Shown here: one piece after another, positions 56,917 to 64,000 of the stretch | Layout of the letters: each line of letters opens with the position of its first letter | Position numbering within the stretch: the first letter of the stretch is position 1 | Origin: GCA-2746605 sp963710615 | GTDB lineage: Bacteria; Bacteroidota; Ignavibacteria; Ignavibacteriales; Melioribacteraceae | Length of the DNA: 64,000 nucleotides | Assembly (NCBI GenBank): GCA_963710615.1 | Contig: CAVQBF010000008.1 | Span: 248,001 to 312,000 of the forward strand | Reading direction: 5' to 3' | Made by a program: the position numbers and the translations under genes | The notes under the pieces: model-generated | Database searches by the model: none | What the model was told of the DNA's origin: nothing | Seen by the model: only the letters and a program-made list of their open reading frames with translations

Positions 56917-58216
56917 AAGTTTTTGTCCCGTCTTTGTTATAACTTATTTCTGAAATTAATTCATTATTCGAAAATTCTTTTTCAGTTTTAATTAATCCAT
57001 TTTCGAAGTATTCGTAAAATTTCCCATTTTTTTCTCCTTTGGCATAAATACCAAAACTGGCAATCTTACCATCAGGATAATATCCCGATTCAACACCATC
57101 CTTTAATCCATTCTTATAATAAGTCTCTAGCTTTATGTTCCCATTAGGATGATAAAATACTTCCTTCCCTTCTTTTTTACCATAAAGATATTTAGAAGAA
57201 CTTTCAATTTTACCGTTTTCAAAATAGGTTGAAGATTCTCCATTCAGATCATCTTGCAGATAATTCATTTTTGATTTTAAATTTCCAAGAGAATCATACT
57301 CAAAAGTTTCTCCAAATTTTACACCTTGTATATAATTTATTTTTTTACTGACAATCCCATTTTCATAAAAATATGTACAAAGTGAATCAAGTTTCTCGCT
57401 GTTGTAATTAAGAATGGCTTTAATGAATCCGCCAGGATAATAATACTTATTTATTCCGTTAATTTTACCCTCTTTAAACTTTAATTCAGATTTAATTGAA
57501 CCATCGCCATAATATTCAGTAAATTCTTCTTCCTCCTTTTCAAAATTTCCGGCAATATCATATCTAATACGTTTTACAATTTGACCCCGAATATATGTGT
57601 CAGCAACTTTCAGTGAATTATCGGGATAATAAAAGTACGATTTCCCTTCCAGTTTATCATTTTCGTAATTTGCTTCAAGCGCTACTCCTCCATATTCATT
57701 ATAAACCCTACTTATACCTTCAAGTTTTCCATCAATATAATTTTTTTCTACTTCAATTTTCCCACTTTCAAAAAAAATCTTGGATGTACCGTTAAGTTTA
57801 CCGTTTTCATAATTCCAAATTCCTTGTACAGCTCCGTTTTTATAATATGTTGTTGTAAATCCTTGCTGAACATTATTTACATAATTTGGAGTCGACCAAA
57901 GTTCTCCGCTTTCATAAAACCATTGTGCTTCACCTTCCAACATACCATTAACATAGTTCCAAATCATACTTATGGTTCCGTCATCAAAGTACCAATATGA
58001 AACCCCTTGCTCTTTACCAAACAAAAAATTCCATTCTTTCCATAGCTGACCACTTTGATAATACTCTTTGTACTTACCATGCTTCTGATCATTCAAGTAT
58101 TCTCCTTCAGATTCCAGATTGCCATTTGAATAATATGTTTTTTTAATTTCAACTTTCTGTGATAACGCAGAAATAGTTACGAATAAGAATAATATGATAA
58201 AGAAATTTTTAAACAT
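56903..58216 (-). CDS. Secreted MORN/YwqK-repeat protein
   Basis: A 437-residue protein with a signal peptide (IILFLFVTISALSQ) and about seventeen repeats of about 23 residues of the form YY.NG.L......Y..GK.(E/N)G (YYSNGNLESEGEYLNDQKHG, HPNGNIKLETYYKNGLKDG, YFENGKIESSSKYLYGKKEG). This is the MORN_2/YwqK repeat, forming an elongated beta sheet. Many are annotated as antitoxins, but nothing here supports a toxin-antitoxin role; a surface or periplasmic binding role is more likely. Followed upstream, on its strand, by nothing coupled; the thioredoxin gene starts 448 bp further and ends 50 bp before it. Confidence 0.82.
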   Translation of the reverse strand: MFKNFFIILFLFVTISALSQKVEIKKTYYSNGNLESEGEYLNDQKHGKYKEYYQSGQLWKEWNFLFGKEQGVSYWYFDDGTISMIWNYVNGMLEGEAQWFYESGELWSTPNYVNNVQQGFTTTYYKNGAVQGIWNYENGKLNGTSKIFFESGKIEVEKNYIDGKLEGISRVYNEYGGVALEANYENDKLEGKSYFYYPDNSLKVADTYIRGQIVKRIRYDIAGNFEKEEEEFTEYYGDGSIKSELKFKEGKINGINKYYYPGGFIKAILNYNSEKLDSLCTYFYENGIVSKKINYIQGVKFGETFEYDSLGNLKSKMNYLQDDLNGESSTYFENGKIESSSKYLYGKKEGKEVFYHPNGNIKLETYYKNGLKDGVESGYYPDGKIASFGIYAKGEKNGKFYEYFENGLIKTEKEFSNNELISEISYNKDGTKTSNPS

Positions 58217-58265
58217 AGATTTTGAGGGTATTGTATTAAGATTACTTCATTTAGTTGGGGGATAA

Positions 58266-58664
58266 TTATATATTATTAAGCTTTTCCAAAATAAATTTTT
58301 CATTCTTTACTCCGACATAGTAACCTGCTATTTTGTTCCCTTTAAAAAATAGTATCGATGGAATAGCCATAACATTAAATGCCTTGGCAGTCTTCATGTG
58401 TTTCGATGTATCAATCGATAATAGATTATTGATTTTATTTTTAACTTTTTCAATAATCGGTAATTGAACTTTGCAATTTCCACAAGTAGGGGAATAGAAA
58501 TAGATCAGTCCCTCTTTATCTTTTATTTCTTGAATAAATTCAGTTTCTATCTTATCAAAAGGAATTGGATTGCCAACGTTTTTTTTCGATTTAATAAAAA
58601 CTAATATTTGAAACAAAATAAAAGCAAATACTAAAATTCCAATTGTAATAAAAATAAAATCCAT
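58266..58664 (-). CDS. Membrane-anchored thioredoxin-like protein
   Basis: A 132-residue protein with one N-terminal membrane segment (FIFITIGILVFAFILFQILV) and a thioredoxin fold with active site SPTCGNCKVQ and cis-Pro region AIPSILFFKG. The CGNC pair differs from the classical CGPC and suggests a changed redox potential. It lies 50 bp upstream of the MORN-repeat gene on the same strand. Which side of the membrane the domain faces is not clear. Confidence 0.85.
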   Translation of the reverse strand: MDFIFITIGILVFAFILFQILVFIKSKKNVGNPIPFDKIETEFIQEIKDKEGLIYFYSPTCGNCKVQLPIIEKVKNKINNLLSIDTSKHMKTAKAFNVMAIPSILFFKGNKIAGYYVGVKNEKFILEKLNNI

Positions 58665-58758
58665 AAATTTACTTTGGATGATTTAAAAAAATAATACTAA
58701 TTTGAGGGCTCAATATACTTAAATATCAATTTACTAAATAGAGAATAACGAGGTTATT

Positions 58759-59160
58759 TTGTTTACGACCAAATATAAAATAGCTTTTTGCGAAACAGAT
58801 CCAGGTGGAATATTATTCTTTGCCGAATTCTTTAAGATTGCACATATTGCTTATGAAAGGTTTTTCGAGAGCTTAAATCTTGAAAGAAACTATTTTTTAG
58901 ATGCTGATTATATATTGCCAATAGTTCATTCAAATGCCGATTATTTATCGCCGGTAAAATTTGGGGATGAGCTTTTGTGCGAAGTTAGGGTCGGAGAAAT
59001 AGGAAAAACTTCATTCGAATTAGTTTATAAATTGATCAATAAAAATAAAACTGCCTCTGAAGTTCTAACTAAACATGTTGTAGTTAAAAAGCAGAATTTT
59101 GAAAAAACTAAAATCCCAAATGATCTTTTAGAAAAGCTCAGAGAAAATCAACATCAATAA
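58759..59160 (+). CDS. Hot-dog acyl-CoA thioesterase, likely DHNA-CoA hydrolase
   Basis: A 133-residue 4-hydroxybenzoyl-CoA thioesterase-type enzyme starting at TTG with CGAGG about 9 bp upstream. The active-site segment is FCETDPGGILFFAEFF, with the Asp expected for the 4HBT-I group. Its 3' end overlaps the menE gene by 23 bp, tail to tail, and the rest of the cluster is menaquinone synthesis, so hydrolysis of 1,4-dihydroxy-2-naphthoyl-CoA (the MenI step) is the natural role, inferred from context. Confidence 0.82.
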   Translation: MFTTKYKIAFCETDPGGILFFAEFFKIAHIAYERFFESLNLERNYFLDADYILPIVHSNADYLSPVKFGDELLCEVRVGEIGKTSFELVYKLINKNKTASEVLTKHVVVKKQNFEKTKIPNDLLEKLRENQHQ

Positions 59161-60610
59161 GTTTTTTTAGTTTTTCTTTTTGAACTTTTCCCATTTCATT
59201 TCTGGGAATTTTTTCAATACTGTATATATTCTGTGGTAATTTATAAGAAGCTAATTTTGTTTGGAGAAATAAACTAATTTCTTTTTCGATCTCTCGATCT
59301 GTTTTCTCAACGATCACTATATAGCTTTGATCCCACTTCTTATCTTGCACTCCCAATATTTCAAAATCATTATTAAAAAATTTTGTATTTAAGAGATTTT
59401 TTATTTCTAGCAGAGAAATATTTTCCCCTCCCGAAATTATTATTTCATCTCTTCTCCCAATAATATTTAGGTTTCCATTTTTATCAAAATAACCAAGGTC
59501 GTTTGTAATGAACTTACCATTATTCAAGTTTTCTTTATTTTCATTCAATTTAGAATTAAAATATGCCTTGGCTACCGATTTAGACTTTACAGATATCCGA
59601 CCAATAGATTTTTCTTTATTGGCTAGCTCCTTATTAATAATAATTTTCACATCGACATCATTAAAAGGTTTTCCGGCTGATATTCCATTATGAATTAAAT
59701 TTTCAAAAGAACAAAAAGTAACCATAGAAGAAGTTTCAGTTGAACCGTAAACTAAAGCAACAGGAAACATATTTTTAATTGCTTCGTTAATCAATTGTTG
59801 AGGAGTTGGTCCACCACCTAAAAACATAATCTTTAATTTCTGCCAAGGCCTAATATCTTCTTCCATTAATTTCTTCAACATTACTGGAACCAATGAAAGT
59901 AATGAAGGAGAATATTTTTCAATAACATCTTTTATATTATTAATCTTTATCGATTTTGGAATAACTAAACTGCAGCCGCTCAATAATGTTCTAGTAATTA
60001 TTGAAAAACCTCCAATGTGATAAAAAGGCAGTGAGGCAAGCCACAAATCTTGCTTTCTATGTTTTATAAACTCATCTGCTGACTTTCCACTGTAATATAA
60101 ATTATCAAATGTCAAAGGGACGCACTTTGGGATTCCACTTGAACCGGAAGTAAACAGCATCAAAGCAATATTTGTTGGATTAAAAACAGATGGCTTAAAG
60201 TGTTTTTCCTGTTTTTCAATTTTCTGCAAATTAAAATTTATTATCTCTAGGTTAGGAATAGTTCTATTAGAGAATATCCCGCAAATATTAATTAAAAATT
60301 TTGAATGTGAAATTTCAACAAAACTTTTTATTTCATCATTGGTTGATCTTATATTCAAAGGAATCGGAACCGCCTCTATTAACCATAATGCAAAAATAGA
60401 AATAATGAATTCTAAATTATTCTCTGAAAAAATGGCGATGTGATTATTTTTTTTTATCCCAGATATTTTAAAGTAATTTGCAGCTTGAAAACTTAGTTTT
60501 TGTAACTCTATAAATGTTATTTCCTTATCATTAAAAATTAATGCCTTATCTTCACCTGATAATTTTACTCGATCAATTAGCCAATGATCTTTGTTTGTTA
60601 GTGATATCAA
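59138..60610 (-). CDS. menE: o-Succinylbenzoate-CoA ligase
   Basis: A 490-residue AMP-forming ligase: nucleotide loop LMLFTSGSSGIPKCVPLT, YGSTETSS, GYFDKNGNLNIIGRRDEII and the terminal catalytic lysine in NEMGKVQKEKL. It activates o-succinylbenzoate for MenB. Cluster position immediately after menC (start and stop overlap by 4 bp) supports MenE over other acyl-CoA ligases. The last gene of the operon, converging on the thioesterase. Confidence 0.92.
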   Translation of the reverse strand: MISLTNKDHWLIDRVKLSGEDKALIFNDKEITFIELQKLSFQAANYFKISGIKKNNHIAIFSENNLEFIISIFALWLIEAVPIPLNIRSTNDEIKSFVEISHSKFLINICGIFSNRTIPNLEIINFNLQKIEKQEKHFKPSVFNPTNIALMLFTSGSSGIPKCVPLTFDNLYYSGKSADEFIKHRKQDLWLASLPFYHIGGFSIITRTLLSGCSLVIPKSIKINNIKDVIEKYSPSLLSLVPVMLKKLMEEDIRPWQKLKIMFLGGGPTPQQLINEAIKNMFPVALVYGSTETSSMVTFCSFENLIHNGISAGKPFNDVDVKIIINKELANKEKSIGRISVKSKSVAKAYFNSKLNENKENLNNGKFITNDLGYFDKNGNLNIIGRRDEIIISGGENISLLEIKNLLNTKFFNNDFEILGVQDKKWDQSYIVIVEKTDREIEKEISLFLQTKLASYKLPQNIYSIEKIPRNEMGKVQKEKLKKLIDVDFL

Positions 60611-61647
60611 AAAATATTTCCTTCAAATTTTGGAAAGAAGGATACTTTTGAAATTTCAATAAGAGGAAAATTTAGCTTTTGTATAGTCTCAAAGAGATCT
60701 TCCCCGAGATTTTGTGTACTTAAGCCATGAGCAAAACTATGATTTGTTAATGAGGCAAGATAAAGTAGGGTAAGTTTTCCAATTACTGTCTCAAAGGCTG
60801 AACTTATTATAACTTTCACACCTGATTTATTTGCAAGATTAATAATATTAATGGCATCATAAATTCCAATCCTTATTGATGGTTTTAATACAAAGTATTT
60901 AATCTTTCCACTTTTAAGAATATTTTTAGTTTCTCCAAAATTTGACAAAGATTCATCAGCAGCAATATTTATTTTACTCACTTCTGCAAGCTTTAAAAGT
61001 TCCTCTGTCCTCATTACCGGCTGCTCAATAAATTCAATATTGAACTTATCTAACTTTTCTATATTCCTCAGAGCTTCATTATAATCCCATCTTCCATTAT
61101 TATCTAGTCTTAATTTAACTGAACTTTGCAATTGGTTATTCACTGCATTTATTACTTTTAAATCGTCATCAAAATCATCTCTTCCAATTTTTAGTTTTAT
61201 TGTGTCATAACCAAATTTTATCAATTTAGTAAGCTCACTTATTGTGGTTTCAAAATCCTTAATTCCAATTAAGCTATTGAGTTTAATATTTTTCTCATAG
61301 ATTTCATTCTTCCTTTCTTTGTTTTGCTCAACACTTAATACTAGTTGTTCCAAACCAAACAGCAGTGAGGGAAATTTCACTAAACTTCTTAGATTAAGTT
61401 TAAGATTTTCAATTTTATCTGTAAAGATCTTTAGAGAAATAAGTTCCCTTAAATTTTGCTCACATTCTTCAATATTCTCTCCGCTGAATCCTTTTAAAGG
61501 AGATACTTCACCGTAATGGTAATTCCCTAAATTATCTTTAGCTCTTAAAATCAAGAAATCTTTTTGTAGAATGGTGGAAAAGGAATTTTTAATTGGTGGG
61601 TTTAGGGGAAAGGTATATTTTTTATATTTAATGTCAGTAAATCTCAT
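60607..61647 (-). CDS. menC: o-Succinylbenzoate synthase
   Basis: A 346-residue enolase-superfamily enzyme. Catalytic and metal residues are visible: KLKIGRDDF (Lys base), RLDNNGRW (Asp), EFIEQP (Glu), AADESL (Asp) and YFVLKPS (second Lys). It dehydrates the MenH product to o-succinylbenzoate. Overlaps by 4 bp with both menA upstream and menE downstream, so it is translated with them. Confidence 0.92.
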   Translation of the reverse strand: MRFTDIKYKKYTFPLNPPIKNSFSTILQKDFLILRAKDNLGNYHYGEVSPLKGFSGENIEECEQNLRELISLKIFTDKIENLKLNLRSLVKFPSLLFGLEQLVLSVEQNKERKNEIYEKNIKLNSLIGIKDFETTISELTKLIKFGYDTIKLKIGRDDFDDDLKVINAVNNQLQSSVKLRLDNNGRWDYNEALRNIEKLDKFNIEFIEQPVMRTEELLKLAEVSKINIAADESLSNFGETKNILKSGKIKYFVLKPSIRIGIYDAINIINLANKSGVKVIISSAFETVIGKLTLLYLASLTNHSFAHGLSTQNLGEDLFETIQKLNFPLIEISKVSFFPKFEGNIF

Positions 61648-62540
61648 AATAAAATTCCGACCGCAAAAAGTAATCCATAAAAAGCAGAAAGCTTTGCTGT
61701 CAGTTCTAAAGTTTTATTTAATTCTTCACCCTTAAAGGTAAAAATCATTCTAATCAATCTTATAGCAATCGGCAAAGTTAGAAACGGAAGAAAAACAAAT
61801 AAACTTTGATTGTATGTAAAATAAACCACAAATAAAATTATATAGGAGAGTAACATAAATATCAGATATTGATAGCGTGTAAATTGCTTCCCCATTTTAA
61901 CAGCCAATGTATTTTTTCCAACTTCCCTATCTTCTTCAATATCTCGATAATTATTTACAACAAGAATATTTGTAATCAATGCTCCGACTGGAATTGATGC
62001 CCATAGAACTAATGTAGAAATATCAACCACTTGAACGTAGTATGTTCCTACCGTTCCAATAATTCCAAAAAATAAAAATACGAAAACATCACCGAGTCCA
62101 TTATAAGCAAGCGGATATGGACCCGCTGTGTATGCAATTCCCGCAAAAATAGAAAGTATTCCAATGAGTAAAGTGATCCATGTCGAGATGTAAACTAAAT
62201 AAAGTCCCAAAGTAAATGTGACAAGAAAAACAAAAATGATTGCGATTTTCATTTCAGTAACGGAAATAAGTCCGGAAGCTAATGCTCTTGTAGGTCCTTT
62301 TCGAGAATCACCATCTGCACCTGATAAAAAATCGTATAGGTCATTAACAAAGTTTGTTCCAATTTGTATTAGTACGGCACAAATACCAGCAATTATAGCT
62401 GCTAAAAAGTTTACCTTAGTTTCGAATGAAACTATTGATGTTCCAATTAAAACAGGGACAACCGCAGCAAGTAAAGTTTTCGGTCGACTTGCTAAAATCC
62501 ACGTATCAAATTTATTTATTGCTTTTATTGCATCAGTCAT
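61644..62540 (-). CDS. menA: 1,4-Dihydroxy-2-naphthoate prenyltransferase
   Basis: A 298-residue membrane enzyme of the UbiA family with about eight or nine hydrophobic segments. The prenyl-diphosphate-binding motif is NFVNDLYDFLSGAD and a second aspartate motif is NNYRDIEEDREVGKNTLAV. It joins the polyprenyl tail to DHNA. It follows menB by 8 bp and overlaps menC by 4 bp. Confidence 0.93.
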   Translation of the reverse strand: MTDAIKAINKFDTWILASRPKTLLAAVVPVLIGTSIVSFETKVNFLAAIIAGICAVLIQIGTNFVNDLYDFLSGADGDSRKGPTRALASGLISVTEMKIAIIFVFLVTFTLGLYLVYISTWITLLIGILSIFAGIAYTAGPYPLAYNGLGDVFVFLFFGIIGTVGTYYVQVVDISTLVLWASIPVGALITNILVVNNYRDIEEDREVGKNTLAVKMGKQFTRYQYLIFMLLSYIILFVVYFTYNQSLFVFLPFLTLPIAIRLIRMIFTFKGEELNKTLELTAKLSAFYGLLFAVGILL

Positions 62541-62548
62541 AATTTACT

Positions 62549-63382
62549 TTACGGTACCCTTGGAAATTTTGAAAAATCTGGTTTTCTTTTTTCGTTGTAA
62601 GCTTTTTTACCTTCCTGCGCTTCTTCGCTCATATAGTAAAGTAATGTTGCATTACCAGCTAATTCTTGAATTCCAGTTTGTCCATCCAGTTCAGCATTAA
62701 ATGCAGATTTAAGTAAACGAATTGCAAGTGGACTATGATTTAAAATATCTTTTGCCCAATTAATACCCTCTTCCTCAAGTTTATCAACCGGAACAACTTT
62801 ATTAACTAAGCCCATTTTTTCTGCTTCTTCAGCATTGTACTGTCTGCATAAATACCAAATTTCTCTGGCTTTTTTCTGACCGACAATTCTTGCCAAGTAG
62901 CTAGAACCAAATCCACCATCAAAGCTTCCCACTTTTGGTCCAGTTTGACCAAATATTGCGTTATCCGCTGCAATGGTTAAATCACATACTACGTGCAGAA
63001 CATGTCCTCCGCCAATTGCATAACCGGCAACAAGAGCAATTACAGGCTTTGGAATACTTCTGATTAATTTTTGCAAATCTAAAACATTTAGTCTGGGGAC
63101 ACCGTCCTTTCCAACATAGCCTTTATCGCCTCTTATTGATTGATCTCCGCCGGAACAGAAAGCATATTTACCATCTTTTGCAGGGCCATATCCGGTAAGC
63201 AATACAACCCCAATTGATGGATCTTCTCTGCAATCAATAAATGCGTCATACATCTCCAAAACTGTTTCAGGTCGGAATGCATTTCTTTTTTCAGGACGGT
63301 TTATAGTAATTTTTGCAATCCCATCTTTTTTCTCAAAAATTATGTCTTTATAATCTTTAACTTTTTCCCATTCAAAAATCAT
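62549..63382 (-). CDS. menB: 1,4-Dihydroxy-2-naphthoyl-CoA synthase
   Basis: A 277-residue crotonase-fold enzyme (ITINRPEKRNAFRPETV, FCSGGDQSIRGDKGY, AGYAIGGGHVLHVVCDLTIA, GSFDGGFGSSYLARIVG) that closes the second ring of the naphthoquinone. Sequence and length are typical of MenB rather than general enoyl-CoA hydratases. Overlaps menH by 4 bp. Confidence 0.96.
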   Translation of the reverse strand: MIFEWEKVKDYKDIIFEKKDGIAKITINRPEKRNAFRPETVLEMYDAFIDCREDPSIGVVLLTGYGPAKDGKYAFCSGGDQSIRGDKGYVGKDGVPRLNVLDLQKLIRSIPKPVIALVAGYAIGGGHVLHVVCDLTIAADNAIFGQTGPKVGSFDGGFGSSYLARIVGQKKAREIWYLCRQYNAEEAEKMGLVNKVVPVDKLEEEGINWAKDILNHSPLAIRLLKSAFNAELDGQTGIQELAGNATLLYYMSEEAQEGKKAYNEKRKPDFSKFPRVP

Positions 63383-64000
63383 TTGTTCCCTTTCAAATTA
63401 AGTAAAAATCTATTTAGAAATTTAAGAAATTCTTTCGGTTTTTCGAAGTGAACATTATGTCCGCTTTGTTTTACAATAACCAATTCAGAATTTGGCAAGA
63501 GTGAATTTGCTCTTGCGTTAATCTTAACAAACTTTTCATCAAGTTCACCAGCAATTAGCATGGTTTTAGCTTTAAGATTATCTAAATATAAAAAGTAATT
63601 CTCCATTTTGCCTGTACTAAATCCAAGTAATGTATTTTTGAGTCCGATTAAATTATTGGATTCAATTTTTCTATTTTTCATAGTTTCAAATCGCTCATAC
63701 CCAGCATTTTTTAAAGTACTGAATAAAGGAGCTTTTGTCCAATTATTTATAAATTCTTCTACTGATGAATTGCTAATTTGTTCCGCTAATTTCTCATCTG
63801 ATTCGATTCTTTCTTTCCGCTCTTGTTCATTCTCAATTCCGAATGATGTACTTTCTAAAACTAAGGCCTGAACAAAATCATGATTTTTTATTGTAAATGA
63901 TAAAGCCAGTCTGCCACCCATTGAATATCCAACTAAAACCACTTCCTTAAGTTCCAAATATTCTAGGATATATTTCAATATTTCAATCTGGAATTTAGCC
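63379..64000 (-). CDS. menH: 2-Succinyl-6-hydroxy-2,4-cyclohexadiene-1-carboxylate synthase, partial
   Basis: An alpha/beta hydrolase whose frame stays open to the right window edge, so the N-terminal part is missing. Present are the nucleophile elbow VGYSMGGRLALSF, the acid-loop AGELDEKF and the histidine QSGHNVHFEKP. MenH eliminates pyruvate after MenD. The overlap with menB and the cluster fix the assignment; menD and menF probably lie beyond the edge, upstream on this strand. Confidence 0.88.
   Translation of the reverse strand, partial: AKFQIEILKYILEYLELKEVVLVGYSMGGRLALSFTIKNHDFVQALVLESTSFGIENEQERKERIESDEKLAEQISNSSVEEFINNWTKAPLFSTLKNAGYERFETMKNRKIESNNLIGLKNTLLGFSTGKMENYFLYLDNLKAKTMLIAGELDEKFVKINARANSLLPNSELVIVKQSGHNVHFEKPKEFLKFLNRFLLNLKGNK

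Noticed and set aside
56903..58216. Antitoxin role of the YwqK-repeat protein
   Set aside because: There is no toxin gene beside it and the protein has a signal peptide; the name reflects family annotation only.
1..64000. tRNA, rRNA, CRISPR arrays, insertion sequences with transposase
   Set aside because: None could be recognised on either strand; the only mobile-type DNA seen is the short non-coding repeats.

Overview
This window looks like chromosomal DNA from an AT-rich, menaquinone-using member of the Ignavibacteria/Chlorobi side of the Bacteroidota. The strongest evidence is a set of secreted proteins ending in type IX secretion (T9SS) type A sorting domains with the signature QNYPNPFNPTTTI. 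Supporting evidence is an LptE-family lipoprotein next to a sigma-54 activator, a queE-queD pair, and many multi-PAS histidine kinases. No rRNA, tRNA or CRISPR was seen.

Layout. 1-2 kb: the end of a pyrimidine-nucleoside phosphorylase gene, a prohibitin-like protein and a DUF971 protein. 2.1-9.5 kb: a signalling block with an eight-PAS kinase plus NarL-type regulator, then a stand-alone receiver coupled to a PAS-GAF kinase. 9.7-11.3 kb: a minus-strand redox cassette (DUF6132, DUF1858, TlpA-like thioredoxin, haem-type DUF3365 lipoprotein). 11.5-26.5 kb: a run of secreted T9SS proteins (sortilin-like propeller, endonuclease/phosphatase family, DUF3160 and others), including one heavily decayed pseudogene and a broken lipoprotein. 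26.6-33 kb: a receiver, unknown secreted proteins, a cold-shock protein, a Ca/Na antiporter and a CPA2 antiporter with a frameshifted tail. 33.3-38.8 kb: an envelope operon (sigma-54 activator, LptE, GT2 glycosyltransferase, TPR, GlmU-like enzyme). 38.9-43.3 kb: rpsT, queE-queD, sirtuin, YhaM-like nuclease and a NusG-like factor. 43.4-47.4 kb: a PAS kinase with a degenerate receiver and an NtrB/NtrC pair. 47.5-58.7 kb: more secreted proteins (several frameshifted), a second GT2, a ferredoxin plus geranylgeranyl-reductase pair, a PAS-GAF kinase, a MORN-repeat protein and a thioredoxin. 58.7-64 kb: a menaquinone cluster, menH-menB-menA-menC-menE on the minus strand, with a convergent DHNA-CoA thioesterase-like gene.

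The most unusual signal is in the 11.5-26.5 kb block. Five of the sorting domains carry a short repeat element (65-101 bp, ends TGTCAT/ATGACA or close variants) at the same loop of the domain. Four of these host genes remain open. The bodies belong to at least two unrelated repeat types, so the same site was hit, or tolerated, repeatedly. A separate 21-bp palindrome is inserted cleanly and in frame in two of these genes, in opposite orientations, once nested inside the larger element. Two intergenic regions also share a 40-bp palindrome followed at identical spacing by a promoter-like block.

Several secreted-protein genes are interrupted by frameshifts. Real decay and assembly error cannot be separated from the sequence alone.
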